From the NCBI RefSeq assembly GCF_017873415.1, contig NZ_JAGGKD010000001.1, positions 186,001 to 250,000 of the forward strand: a DNA stretch of 64,000 bases. The letters run 5' to 3'. This document shows, piece after piece, positions 44,791 through 53,754 of this stretch. Below the pieces are notes generated by a model. That model was not told where the DNA came from and did not search any database. It was given only the letters and a program-made list of their open reading frames with translations. A program made the translations under genes and the position numbers. The DNA comes from Methanolobus bombayensis. Lineage in GTDB: Archaea; Halobacteriota; Methanosarcinia; Methanosarcinales; Methanosarcinaceae. Position 1 is the stretch's first letter. The number at the start of each line of letters is the position of its first letter.

Positions 44791-45189
44791 TTATCCCTGT
44801 TTAACTAGGAACTTAACGAAATCGGCACTGAGCCTTGTTTCTCTGATCATCTTATCTTCTACTTCTTCATCAGAAAGTCCGTCCTGCTTATACTGTGCAA
44901 TACGGTCATATACACTCTGTGAAACTTCAGAGTATTCATTGATGTCCTTTCTGTGACCCCATACATCTCCTTCGAGGAGCTCGATTCCCTGCATCTCAAG
45001 GTACATCTTTGCGGAATTTGATATTGTTCTCTTGTATGAACTTGGGATGTGCAGTGCCTTTACGTTAGGACATTTCATTATAAGGGAAAAGATGTCTGTG
45101 TTTGATGGTCTGAATGCCAGGTGGATGATCTCTTCATTTGGACCAAGTGAATCGATCTCTTCTTTTGAACTTACAACTCTTATTTTCAT
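44791..45189 (-). CDS. DUF1699 family protein
   Basis: This 132-residue protein is of the DUF1699 family, known almost only from methanogens. It begins MKIRVVSSKEEIDSLGPNEE and carries LIMKCPNVKALHIPSSYKRT and DVWGHRKDINEYSEV. The C-terminal part YKQDGLSDEEVEDKMIRETR resembles a small DNA-binding-like helical segment, but this is not established. It converges on yjbQ. Upstream lies a 559-base AT-rich gap, so its promoter region is unusually roomy. Confidence 0.8.
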   Translation of the reverse strand: MKIRVVSSKEEIDSLGPNEEIIHLAFRPSNTDIFSLIMKCPNVKALHIPSSYKRTISNSAKMYLEMQGIELLEGDVWGHRKDINEYSEVSQSVYDRIAQYKQDGLSDEEVEDKMIRETRLSADFVKFLVKQG

Positions 45190-45748
45190 GTTTAACCTTC
45201 CTATTTTTTCCGTTTTGCCAAATTTTACAATTTCGTTCTGAGAAATTTACTCTCTAAAAATTGCTGTATATACAAACTTTTATTTAAAGGTTGCTAGTAT
45301 AACATTATATTGATGATATAATGTAGTTTAATGGTATAATTATTTAATTTTATTGTATTGTGTTTACTTCGCAATACCGGTATCAACGTGTTCATATTTA
45401 ATTTTATTTTTCAGTAGTGTTGTGTTTTTTTAAATTCAAATATCTAATTATTTTATCATGACTGAAAAATAATGATTTTATATTTTGTACTCAATATTGG
45501 TATTATTGAGTTGCCCGTTAAGAAACTTTGCAAAGATTAACAACAAATCAGCATGTGTGTATCTGTATATCAACATTACAAAAAAGTATTATTCATAATG
45601 TTCTCTTAAAGTATACAAATGTATATACACTAATCCATGTCTTAATTTTCAATCTTCAAAAAAGAAATGCTTATCAATACGTTTTTTTAGTCACTTAGTT
45701 CTGTCAAGATGTAAAAGTTTATATAAATACGATTCCAATTTAAGAGAC
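45190..45748. other. 559-base AT-rich intergenic gap with several dyads
   Basis: I find no gene here. It contains the perfect inverted repeat ACATTATAT-TGATG-ATATAATGT (45302-45324), the palindrome ATACCGGTAT (45374-45383), and CTCAATA-ttggtat-TATTGAG (45490-45510). Both later repeats contain the word CAATA next to GGTAT (GCAATACCGGTATC and CTCAATATTGGTATTATTGAG), which suggests related protein sites. TATA-like sequence at 45718 serves the next gene. No tRNA or C/D box set could be assembled. Confidence 0.5.
45718..45725 (+). promoter_or_regulatory. TATA box of a leaderless transcript
   Basis: TTTATATA centred at about 45722 predicts initiation near 45748, directly at the GTG start codon at 45749. 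No ribosome binding site of the usual form precedes the GTG. Confidence 0.6.
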
Positions 45749-46558
45749 GTGTATCCCAAACTGTTGCCAAAGCTAAGAGTAAAAAATGACGTAAAAGTAG
45801 TTTACATTGCATTTGGCATAGTTTTGACGTATTTTTCGATATACATGCCTGATTTCATGGAAGTTGTAGGTATTGATAATGTTCAGATAAGTTCCACAAA
45901 TTCTTTTAGCGCACTTAACGGGATGCTATTTGGTCCTTTTTGGGGTTCTCTTGTAACTCTTTCGGGATTCTCTTTGTATAAGCTTAGTGCCGGGACTTTC
46001 TTTTCAATGAGTGCCTTTGCAATGCTCTCGTTGGTCTTCAATGCCATGACTTCGATAGTTTCAGGTCTCATTGTTAACAGGGAGCACAAGGCTGCCAAAG
46101 GTATTTTCTTCTCTCTCATTTGTATATGGTATCTTTTTGATGTGGGTAGAACAGCCTATCTGTATCCATGGTATCATGTATTAGTGCTGGGAGCTTTTGT
46201 CTTTTTTGAAAGTCACATTCTTAAAAAAAGTGTCACTTCTAAAATATTCATCTTCATCTCTTTGTTCTTTGCATCATTACTTGGGGTTTTGACAGACCAT
46301 CTGGCAGGCAGCACTGCATATCATCTTTTGTATGATCTTCCTGCAACTGCTTATGAGTCTGTAATTCTTGTCTATCCTGTTGAAAGAACTATACTTGCAT
46401 TCTTCCCTGCATTTCTTGTATATGTTCTGGTGGTCGTTTTCAAGGATATTCTCCTTTCATCAGACGATATTGAACAGGATATAAATGAACGTAAATCTCG
46501 TGACATGGATGAATACATCAAAAAAGATGTTATGAATATCCTTGAAAAGGAAAAATAA
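45749..46558 (+). CDS. Polytopic membrane protein, possibly ECF-transporter S-component-like
   Basis: This 269-residue protein has about six membrane segments (for example VVYIAFGIVLTYFSIYMPDF, GMLFGPFWGSLVTLSGFSLY and FAMLSLVFNAMTSIVSGLIV) and a cytoplasmic charged tail from about 230 (SSDDIEQDINERKSRDMDEY). The FGPFWGSLVTLSGF...NAMTSIVSGLIV pattern recalls substrate-binding S components of ECF transporters, but no ATPase or T component is adjacent, so this is a weak suggestion. The start is a GTG 26 bases after a TATA box, implying leaderless translation. It converges on the MinD-like gene. Confidence 0.65.
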   Translation: MYPKLLPKLRVKNDVKVVYIAFGIVLTYFSIYMPDFMEVVGIDNVQISSTNSFSALNGMLFGPFWGSLVTLSGFSLYKLSAGTFFSMSAFAMLSLVFNAMTSIVSGLIVNREHKAAKGIFFSLICIWYLFDVGRTAYLYPWYHVLVLGAFVFFESHILKKSVTSKIFIFISLFFASLLGVLTDHLAGSTAYHLLYDLPATAYESVILVYPVERTILAFFPAFLVYVLVVVFKDILLSSDDIEQDINERKSRDMDEYIKKDVMNILEKEK

Positions 46559-46573
46559 ATGCTTTAAGACTTA

Positions 46574-47317
46574 TTACATAATTTCTATTTTATCTTTGAT
46601 CGAGACTATGCTCTTTGAGAACATGTGATCAGGATCTGTATGTACCAGGACTTCTTCCTTACTTCTGGTTGCTATCTCACACATGCATGGGATAGTTGCA
46701 AGTATCGGTACGCCATATCTCTCTTTATCAATTAGATCAAGGCAATTTCCATGGTACATGTTGTCTATTATAGCACATTTTTTGTCAAGAAGTGAATATA
46801 CTCCGGTGATCAATTGTTCTGTACAACTTGTACATGCACTTGTATCATTGTGTACTATGATTACCATATCGGATGCTGCCACAGCATTGATCGATTCATA
46901 TTCAACTCCGGGGCTGGTATCGAATATTATCACATCAAGACCTCTTTCAGCAAGCTCTTTCTTTCCGTTCATAAGGGCTTTCAAAGCACCTGCCTGCCAG
47001 TCGCGGTCTTTGCTTACAAGATCTCTAATTTCCCCTATTTCAGGGTTTGAAAAGCTAAGATAAAGATGTGCTTTTGTTCCAACCTCATCTCTTATATCGG
47101 TGAGTGTGTCTTTTATGCTGCATTTTCCTGAAAGAAAATCGTTAATCCAGAAGTGACTTCTGGGTTTAAACATGGAGCAGAGTGACGGTCCCCTAAGATC
47201 AAGATCTATAAGACACGTGTTTTTCCCGGAAGCTGCAAAAGCGACTGCCAGGTTCACTGCAATACTGGTTTTTCCTGTACCGCCTTTGGAAGAGTGGATT
47301 GCTAATGTTAGTGTCAT
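46574..47317 (-). CDS. MinD/ParA-family ATPase
   Basis: This 247-residue deviant-Walker ATPase has the P-loop KGGTGKTSIAVNLA at 11-24 with the signature lysine K11, CLIDLDLRGPSLCSMF (switch region) and VIIFDTSPGVEYESINAV (Walker B-like DTSPG). A CxxC pair occurs in HNDTSACTSCTEQLI. The MinD/ParA/Mrp group includes spatial regulators and Fe-S carriers; a C-terminal amphipathic helix is not clear, and the CxxC raises the possibility of an Mrp/NBP35-like or CooC-like metal role. It has no partner gene beside it; a winged-helix regulator gene lies upstream on the same strand. Confidence 0.82.
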   Translation of the reverse strand: MTLTLAIHSSKGGTGKTSIAVNLAVAFAASGKNTCLIDLDLRGPSLCSMFKPRSHFWINDFLSGKCSIKDTLTDIRDEVGTKAHLYLSFSNPEIGEIRDLVSKDRDWQAGALKALMNGKKELAERGLDVIIFDTSPGVEYESINAVAASDMVIIVHNDTSACTSCTEQLITGVYSLLDKKCAIIDNMYHGNCLDLIDKERYGVPILATIPCMCEIATRSKEEVLVHTDPDHMFSKSIVSIKDKIEIM

Positions 47318-47394
47318 GTTTCTTCAGTAATACTTTTTGTTTAGATATATCAAAAGTTCCGTTAGGCAGAAAGAAGCATTTATGTCATCATATA

Positions 47395-47754
47395 TTATTT
47401 TTTCTTTAAGCTGTCGTTTATACGGAAATAAACTTTCCTTCCTTCCCTGTACTTTACGACATGGTTCATTCTGACAAGCTGGTTAAGGTAGTTACTTTCA
47501 ACAGCTCTCTCCTTATTTGTTATCTTTGCTATCTCATCTGCAGTTGCAGGTCCGATCTCAAACAGTGTTGTGGCAGTCGTCCTCAAATGGTCCGGGAGGG
47601 ATAACAGTGTAATCACATCCAGTGAATCAGCCATAATCCTGTCCTTTTCACTTACCTGCTCATCCCTGTTCTCGACCTGCACTATGAGCTTGTCAAGTTT
47701 GGAATTTATATCTTTTAGGTTAGTGACAATTTGTTCTAGGAGTTCAGAGTCCAA
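47395..47754 (-). CDS. Winged-helix transcriptional regulator
   Basis: This 119-residue protein has an N-terminal coiled coil (EQIVTNLKDINSKLDKLIVQ) followed by a winged helix: VITLLSLPDHLRTTATTLFE, then GPATADEIAKITNKERAVES and YLNQLVRMNHVVKYREGRKV. The basic wing and the ADEIAKIT...YLNQL recognition region are typical of ArsR/MarR-type archaeal regulators. The coiled coil probably sets dimerization. The start is a TTG eight bases after AGGAG, a clear ribosome binding site. Its target is unknown; the MinD-like gene downstream is a candidate. Confidence 0.75.
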   Translation of the reverse strand: MDSELLEQIVTNLKDINSKLDKLIVQVENRDEQVSEKDRIMADSLDVITLLSLPDHLRTTATTLFEIGPATADEIAKITNKERAVESNYLNQLVRMNHVVKYREGRKVYFRINDSLKKK

Positions 47755-47835
47755 TATTATGTCTCCTGTATTTCATCATCAGAATATTCAGACCATTTTA
47801 TGTCTGTTTGTATATACAATCATCTGTCATACATA

Positions 47836-49509
47836 CTAATAAAACTTTCTGCTCAAGTCTTTCTGTAAGCTTTTTACCATGTATGTTTTTTCCAGTTCAT
47901 AACCGGCTTTTCTATAATATTCACGCACTCCGATACCACTTATTATGGCAAGTTTTTTGTAACCCTCGTTTAATGAAAGTTCTTCAGCGTATGATATTAA
48001 CTCTCTTCCATAACCTCTGTGTTGCCAGTCATTCATACCTGCTTCTTTTCCAACAGCTACAGTTGAACCGTATATGTGTAGTTCTCTGACAAGAGCAGCA
48101 TGGGACAGCTCCTTGCGATGTGGACTGGCCGGGAATCTCAATCTTAGAAAACCGATCAGTATGTCCTTTTTGGCATCTTCGAAGGCAATAAAGTGTTCCT
48201 CACCTTCGCAACATTCATAGGATTCCACAGTCAATTCAATGTTTTCTGTGTCAGGTTCATTTCCTCTCAAAACATTATGTCCGACTTCACGACACCTGAT
48301 ACAACGGCATTTTCCTCCATGCTCTTCCAGATGTTCGTGTGCAAGCTGCCGTATATTGCTTTTTCTGACCCCTGCAAGTATCTGGGGGGATGGGATATCT
48401 CTCTGGATACGTTGAAGCCTGACCCATTTTGGAATGAAGGATTTAATCTCTGAAAGTAGCAGTGTAGCTTCATCATCCTCGATAGCCTGATACTTACCTT
48501 CTTTCCACATCTGATAAAGTTCAGTACCTTCAGTGACAAGTGTGGGATATATCTTCAGGTAATCAGGCCTGAATCCCGGTTCATCAAAAAGGCGTTTGAA
48601 GTTCCTGATGTCCATCTCCATATCAGTGCCAGGAAGTCCTGGCATCATGTGAAATCCGACTTTCAGAGCACTATCCCTGAGTATTCTGTTAGCCTCTATG
48701 CTTTCAGCAACCGTGTGTCCACGCTTCATTCTTTCAAGTATGAAATCATAGGTGCTCTGTACTCCAATCTCAACTTTGGTGGCACCAAGTTCAAGCATCT
48801 TGTCAATATGATGTGTTTTCGCCCAATCAGGACGCGTTTCAAAAGTGATTCCGGTGTTCCTTACTTCTGCAGTCTCATTCGCCTTCTGGACATCCTCAAT
48901 AGTGTAATATGGGATTGTTTTACCAATTGGTTTTGCGTTCAGTCTCCATGAGTTTCCGTAAAAGTCGTTCATGGCTTCAAGACAACGTTTTGTATACCAC
49001 TCCTGATAGTCAATAGACCTGGAGGAAAAAGTTCCACCCATGACTATAAGTTCGGCTTTTTTAACTTCATGTCCTATCTGCTTTAACTGGGTAAGTCTGT
49101 TTGTTACAATCTTATAGGGGTCGTATTCGAACTGTATGGCTCGCATGGTAGATGGTTCTCTACCCATGTAACTCTGAGGTGAATGGAAATCAGAATCAGG
49201 CCCTCCCGGACACGGAACACATATCCCGTGGGGACATGGTGCAGGTGATGTCATAGCAGCGATGACCGCGACACCTGATATTGTGCGGACTGGTTTGCGC
49301 TGCAGAACAGCCCTGACAATTTCCTGTTCTTTGTCATTCCCTGAAATTATGATGTCCGCGTTCTTTGGCAAAGTTGAAAGGGTGAATTTTTTTGCTATCT
49401 TTTTCTTGGCATTATTAAGTTCTTTATCGTCATTGATGCTACCGTCAAGTACCATGTCAAGTATTTCACGACATGCTGTTTCAAAGTTAGTTCGCTCTTT
49501 ATCACTCAT
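47836..49509 (-). CDS. elp3: tRNA uridine(34) 5-carboxymethylaminomethyl synthase Elp3
   Basis: Archaeal Elp3 combines radical SAM chemistry with acetyl-CoA to make carboxymethyl uridine at the wobble base of tRNAs. The 557-residue protein has the Fe-S motif CPHGICVPC (Cx4Cx2C), the radical SAM core with VEIGVQSTYDFILERMKRGH and HMMPGLPGTDMEMDI, a cysteine cluster KCRCIRCREVGH, and a C-terminal GNAT acetyltransferase with HRGYGRELISYAEEL and YYRKAGYEL. All parts of the enzyme are present. The ATG giving MSDKERTNF is chosen over one two codons upstream. It runs in the same direction as the RFC gene 16 bases upstream. Confidence 0.95.
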   Translation of the reverse strand: MSDKERTNFETACREILDMVLDGSINDDKELNNAKKKIAKKFTLSTLPKNADIIISGNDKEQEIVRAVLQRKPVRTISGVAVIAAMTSPAPCPHGICVPCPGGPDSDFHSPQSYMGREPSTMRAIQFEYDPYKIVTNRLTQLKQIGHEVKKAELIVMGGTFSSRSIDYQEWYTKRCLEAMNDFYGNSWRLNAKPIGKTIPYYTIEDVQKANETAEVRNTGITFETRPDWAKTHHIDKMLELGATKVEIGVQSTYDFILERMKRGHTVAESIEANRILRDSALKVGFHMMPGLPGTDMEMDIRNFKRLFDEPGFRPDYLKIYPTLVTEGTELYQMWKEGKYQAIEDDEATLLLSEIKSFIPKWVRLQRIQRDIPSPQILAGVRKSNIRQLAHEHLEEHGGKCRCIRCREVGHNVLRGNEPDTENIELTVESYECCEGEEHFIAFEDAKKDILIGFLRLRFPASPHRKELSHAALVRELHIYGSTVAVGKEAGMNDWQHRGYGRELISYAEELSLNEGYKKLAIISGIGVREYYRKAGYELEKTYMVKSLQKDLSRKFY

Positions 49510-49525
49510 ATGCAATCAAATAAGA

Positions 49526-50569
49526 TCATATATCTGTGTCTATCTGACAGAATCCTGCAGCAAGGGCTTCAAGCTGTATCCTTTCATTTGCACTTTCTGT
49601 AAGGTAGAGGTCTGTATCCGCAATCTTGGTAACCCAACCGGCAATAATATCATCCGGTTCATTTGAATTTACAGTAGCCTGGTGTAATTGTAAGAGAATC
49701 TCCTGCCCGGAGAGTCCTTCTCCAAGAATAAGCTGGTCAATATATTTTCTGGCTTCAAGTATATTCTTTGAAAGCATAGATTCAAAGAGCTTACTGATAT
49801 TCTCAGATTGCTCGCCAAGAGTTGCATCATATATCTGCTGTGTACCGATGTTCTCATTCCCGGGCTGGATGGATGCAACCTGTAAGGTGTTCAGGGCTCT
49901 GGCGACATTTCCTTTTGCATGGTATACAAGAGCATCAATTCCTTCAGTACTGATATTCAAATTTTCACTCTCTGCAACATTTGAGATGAATTTAATCATT
50001 TTATCATCAGAGACATGTGTAAAGAAAAGTTGCAGACCTCTGGATCTTAACGGAGTTATCAGTTTTGAAGGCTGGGTGGTGGAAAGAATGAAACGGCATG
50101 TTGTGGTGTATTTTTCCATAATTCTCCTGAGGGCATGCTGGGAATCTGAATTCAGTGATTCGGCATTGTCAATGAATATGATCTTGTAGCTGGCGTCTAC
50201 TGGTGCCATGCTGGAGTATTCATTTATGACCTCTTTAAAAATATGAATTACACTACTTGATATCTTTTTAGGATCATCGGTTCCCAGGATGCGCAGGAAT
50301 CTCTTGTCACGTACAAGGTAGCTTTTACCCTGCTCAAAGAAATCGGATGCATTGAAATATGCCATGTTGCGCTCATAATCTTCTCCATATAGCTCAAAAG
50401 CAAGTGCAAAGGCTGTGCTTGATTTTCCTGAATTTTCCGGTCCATGGAATATCAGATGAGGAAGATTGTTGGACATGGCCAGCTTCCTGATCATGTCCAG
50501 TGATTGTTCGTTACCGACGATATCATCAAAGGTCTTAGGCCGGTATTTTACAGTCCACAGATCTTTCAA
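49526..50569 (-). CDS. Replication factor C small subunit paralogue with altered Walker B
   Basis: RFC loads the PCNA clamp with ATP. This 347-residue clamp-loader subunit has the RFC start WTVKYRPKTFDDIVGNEQ, Walker A GPENSGKS at 43-50, and the C-terminal collar. Walker B reads IIFIDNAESL at 130-139: the usual DEAD is DNAE, so the catalytic glutamate is asparagine (N135). The arginine-finger motif SRC is S176-R177-G178. Methanosarcinales and halophiles have a second small subunit (RfcS2) besides a normal one, and this appears to be that type. It may bind ATP yet hydrolyse poorly, acting as a structural or regulatory subunit. It is 18 bases from the secD end. Confidence 0.85.
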   Translation of the reverse strand: MKDLWTVKYRPKTFDDIVGNEQSLDMIRKLAMSNNLPHLIFHGPENSGKSSTAFALAFELYGEDYERNMAYFNASDFFEQGKSYLVRDKRFLRILGTDDPKKISSSVIHIFKEVINEYSSMAPVDASYKIIFIDNAESLNSDSQHALRRIMEKYTTTCRFILSTTQPSKLITPLRSRGLQLFFTHVSDDKMIKFISNVAESENLNISTEGIDALVYHAKGNVARALNTLQVASIQPGNENIGTQQIYDATLGEQSENISKLFESMLSKNILEARKYIDQLILGEGLSGQEILLQLHQATVNSNEPDDIIAGWVTKIADTDLYLTESANERIQLEALAAGFCQIDTDI

Positions 50570-50587
50570 TTAATCACTTCTCCTTCT

Positions 50588-52279
50588 TTACTGAGCTTCT
50601 GCTTCTGCTGCAAGAACTTCGTGTATTACCTTACCATATACCGGTCTTGCGATCAGTATTCCTATGAGAACACCGACAATTGTTGTGATGGCAAATCCCT
50701 TTAGGGTTCCAAAGCCCATGACAACAAGTGGTGACATTGCAATAACGGTTGTTGTAGCTGCTGCAAATATTATTCCGAATGCTTTTGTTATTCTTGAAAG
50801 ATAAACTTTCTTTGGTGGAAGTTTCCCTTCATAAAGCACTTCGTCAGTAATGATCACAAGGTGGTCAATACCTGTTCCTATGGCAGCTATGATACCTGCG
50901 ATACTTGCAAGGTCCAGTTGCCATCCGATAGCTGCTGCAAATCCAAGTATCATTATTGCTTCGCTGATTGAAGTGCTGACCATTGGTATCAGTATTGCAG
51001 GCTTGTTATATTTTCTGAAAACCACAAATGCAACAGCAAGAAGTGCTATCATACCTGCAATGACTGCCTGTATCTTGAACTGCTGTCCAAGGGCTGCGTC
51101 CACATGTCCTGAACCCATAAGTTCTACGTTAACAGGTAAAGCACCCGCACGCAGGTGTATCTGTAACTCTTCAGCCCTTGTCTTGCTGTCTTCATCTGCA
51201 CCTGTTGATGCCTGCCATGAGTATATTGGTGCCTGTTCAAGTTTGGATGCTGCCGAATAACTTAAAGGTGCACTGTAAACCTCATTCTCATCAAGGTACA
51301 TTACAAGGTTGTGTGACATAGGATCCAGTGTTGCTCCAGTTTCAATGGCAATTTCCTGAAGTGCCTGGGCACCGGCCTCTGTCAGTGTAAAAGGCACGTA
51401 CCATTGACCTTCATCTTCATGATATCCTACAATGCTTACGGATTCTATCTCGTCACCGTAAAGGACGTGCTTTGATTGGTTGCCCTGAGTTATAATTCTG
51501 ATCTCGAATTTACCGGGCTTTTCTGCAATATTCTTGGCTGTTGCGAGATCAATTCCTGCAAAATCGATAAGAATATAGTCATCACCAACTGTTTTTACCG
51601 GGATGTCCTTAAGTCCAAGTGAATTAAGTTTGTCACTGAGAATCTCTTTTGTGAGGTCCCTTGTTTCAGTTGATACTCCTTCCTTATAGATCGGATCTCC
51701 ATTAATGTCAGTTACAATGGAGCCTCCAACCTTTTCCATCAGAGATTCAAGTTCTTCCTGTGTGATTGCAGTCCTGATTTCGTATTCCACACCATCGGAA
51801 ATGAGTGTGGGGATTACTTCCGTTTTTAGGGAATCTGCAATATAGGCGCTGATGAGTGTTTCTTTAGAGGTATGAAGTTCCACCTGTGTCAAATTGTTGC
51901 TTCGGGAGATGGTTGTCTGACCAACGCCAATCTGATCCATCTGGTTATTTGTGAGCACAGAACCTGATGTGAAAGTTATTGTTAAATCATCTTCTCCTTC
52001 ATTCACAGATGTAATAGTAACGTCTTCTGCAAGGTTGATATTGACAATCTCTTTTACCAGAAGACCGCTGTCAGCATCAAGTTGTACTACAGCACCCTGT
52101 AGTTTTAACTGAAGCCAGGAACCGCCTTCAAGGTCAAGTCCATAGTTGAGGTTAGTTGAGAACCCCTCGTCTGAACTGTACCAGGGTTGTATGAATATTA
52201 CAGAAGCAAGTATTGCAATAATGAATATGATCACTCTTGCGTCTTTGAACAGGCTTTGTTCTTTTTCATCATCCCTCAT
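50588..52279 (-). CDS. secD: Protein translocase subunit SecD
   Basis: SecD works with SecF in protein export, using the ion gradient. The 563-residue protein has an N-terminal membrane helix (ARVIIFIIAILASVIFIQPW), a large outer domain that includes NYGLDLEGGSWLQLKLQGA (the D1 motif), and five C-terminal helices with GMIALLAVAFVVFRKYNKPA and LASIAGIIAAIGTGIDHLVI (the family D5 motif with its aspartate). The frame is open further upstream inside secF; the ATG at 52279 is used because it overlaps the secF stop (ATGA) and gives MRDDEKEQSLF. Membrane export of the S-layer and TPR proteins in this window would use this system. Confidence 0.93.
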   Translation of the reverse strand: MRDDEKEQSLFKDARVIIFIIAILASVIFIQPWYSSDEGFSTNLNYGLDLEGGSWLQLKLQGAVVQLDADSGLLVKEIVNINLAEDVTITSVNEGEDDLTITFTSGSVLTNNQMDQIGVGQTTISRSNNLTQVELHTSKETLISAYIADSLKTEVIPTLISDGVEYEIRTAITQEELESLMEKVGGSIVTDINGDPIYKEGVSTETRDLTKEILSDKLNSLGLKDIPVKTVGDDYILIDFAGIDLATAKNIAEKPGKFEIRIITQGNQSKHVLYGDEIESVSIVGYHEDEGQWYVPFTLTEAGAQALQEIAIETGATLDPMSHNLVMYLDENEVYSAPLSYSAASKLEQAPIYSWQASTGADEDSKTRAEELQIHLRAGALPVNVELMGSGHVDAALGQQFKIQAVIAGMIALLAVAFVVFRKYNKPAILIPMVSTSISEAIMILGFAAAIGWQLDLASIAGIIAAIGTGIDHLVIITDEVLYEGKLPPKKVYLSRITKAFGIIFAAATTTVIAMSPLVVMGFGTLKGFAITTIVGVLIGILIARPVYGKVIHEVLAAEAEAQ

Positions 52280-53178
52280 GCTTTTCTCCTCCTTGTTCCA
52301 ACATTTGTGGCATGCCATCTGAGGATCGATGTGTTGAGTAACCATGTGTTCATCATATCTGCCACCAGTCCGAAGATGAGGACAATGGATATGTTTGAAA
52401 GAAGGCTTATCTGTGAAAATGAAGGGCTGAGAACGTAGGAGAATGTTGATACAAAATACATTGCCACAAGTGCTGCAAGGGTTGTTGTTGTCATTGTAAT
52501 ACCCGTATGCATTGCATTGCTGATGTTCTCCTGGGGTGTTCCACGTCGTTTCAAAACCCGTGTGGTAAGCAAAATATCACTGTCTACCGAATAACCTATG
52601 AGCATCAAAAGAGCTGCCACCGTAGCAAGGGACAGTTCTATTCCTGCAATGTTCATGAATGCTGCTGCGATAGCAATGTCTGATAATGCTGAAAGAACAA
52701 CTGCCACAGAAGGTACAAAAGTCTTGAATATCAAAAAGACAACAATGGCCATTCCTATGAATGATACAATAACTGCTTGAACTGCCTGTTTCTGCAGGCT
52801 TGCACCGTATACAGGTCCTATCTGATTGATTTCCACATTGTCGTAGGTATCTATAGCATCGCTTACGAGTTCCTGCTGCAGTTCGTTATTCATTGGCCCG
52901 AATTGCATTATTATGCGTGATCCGGCCTGTCTGACGTCAGTGATCGGGTAATCTGCATACTTTTGCTCAATGGCTGAAACACTTTCCTGAGTTGCCATAG
53001 AGATCATAGTTCCGCCTTCAAAATCCATCCCAAGCTTCACAGGTGATCCACTGCTTGCAAAAGTCATTGCAAGTATAATTAATGAAATAACAAATACAGC
53101 AAGAGGTAATGTTACAAGCTGCCGATCGTTATGTTTTCTAACAAAAGAATCTAAACGTTCAGTCAAACCGACTTCCAT
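52276..53178 (-). CDS. secF: Protein translocase subunit SecF
   Basis: This 300-residue partner of SecD has six membrane helices and the outer loop with SPVKLGMDFEGGTMISMATQ. The conserved transmembrane word is MLIGYSVDSDILLTTRVLKRR (helix 4), and the C-terminal helices include VALVFGLVADMMNTWLLNT-like IVLIFGLVADMMNTWLLNTS. In bacteria secD precedes secF; here, as is common in archaea, secF comes first and overlaps secD by four bases. The start is the ATG giving MEVGLTERLDSFVRKHN, with a short cytoplasmic tail. The gene is divergent from dCMP deaminase over 114 bases. Confidence 0.93.
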   Translation of the reverse strand: MEVGLTERLDSFVRKHNDRQLVTLPLAVFVISLIILAMTFASSGSPVKLGMDFEGGTMISMATQESVSAIEQKYADYPITDVRQAGSRIIMQFGPMNNELQQELVSDAIDTYDNVEINQIGPVYGASLQKQAVQAVIVSFIGMAIVVFLIFKTFVPSVAVVLSALSDIAIAAAFMNIAGIELSLATVAALLMLIGYSVDSDILLTTRVLKRRGTPQENISNAMHTGITMTTTTLAALVAMYFVSTFSYVLSPSFSQISLLSNISIVLIFGLVADMMNTWLLNTSILRWHATNVGTRRRKA

Positions 53179-53260
53179 GTTTCTATGCTCCAGAAATAAT
53201 AACTTCTAAATCTTCCTATATAAATAATTGAAATTGATGATTACCACTTTACACTACAAC

Positions 53261-53268
53261 TTATATAT
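53261..53268 (+). promoter_or_regulatory. TATA box of the dCMP deaminase gene
   Basis: TTATATAT is centred 28 bases before the ATG at 53293. Transcription would begin at or within a few bases of the start codon, and no ribosome binding site is seen, so the transcript is probably leaderless. Confidence 0.55.
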
Positions 53269-53292
53269 ACCACTTACTGCTTCATTTAAACG

Positions 53293-53754
53293 ATGACTGA
53301 AAGGCCAAGTATAGATGAGTATTTTCTTGAGATTGCTACGGTTGTGGCCAAACGCTCCACTTGCTTGCGAAACAGGGTAGGTGCTGTGATAGCAAGGGAT
53401 AAACGTATTCTGTCCACAGGTTACAATGGTGCACCGAGAAATATGGAGCATTGTCTTGATATAGGATGTATCAGGCAGCAGAATAATATTGCTTCAGGCA
53501 CCCGTCATGAAAAATGCCGTGCGGTACATGCAGAGCAGAATGCTATTATCCAGGCTGCCTTGCATGGTGTGAGCACAGATGGTGCAACAATTTACTGCAC
53601 TCATCAGCCATGCATACTCTGTGCAAAAATGATAATAAATTCAAATATCAAAAGGGTTGTTTATATCCAGCCTTATCCTGACACAGATGCACTTTGTTTC
53701 TTCAAGGACTCAGGTGTAGAGGTTGTAAACATTCAGATATCAGACTTTGCTTAA
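53293..53754 (+). CDS. Deoxycytidylate deaminase (dCMP deaminase)
   Basis: This 153-residue zinc enzyme deaminates dCMP to dUMP for thymidylate synthesis. Zinc and catalytic residues are H79-A80-E81 (HAEQNAI) and C107/C110 in [12 protein letters not shown]; a second metal or regulatory site is suggested by the cysteines in CLDIGC and by [24 protein letters not shown] is the dCMP-binding signature and separates it from cytidine deaminases. The last 15 bases overlap the convergent cofE gene end. The promoter is divergent from secF. Confidence 0.93.
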   Translation: MTERPSIDEYFLEIATVVAKRSTCLRNRVGAVIARDKRILSTGYNGAPRNMEHCLDIGCIRQQNNIASGTRHEKCRAVHAEQNAIIQAALHGVSTDGATIYCTHQPCILCAKMIINSNIKRVVYIQPYPDTDALCFFKDSGVEVVNIQISDFA

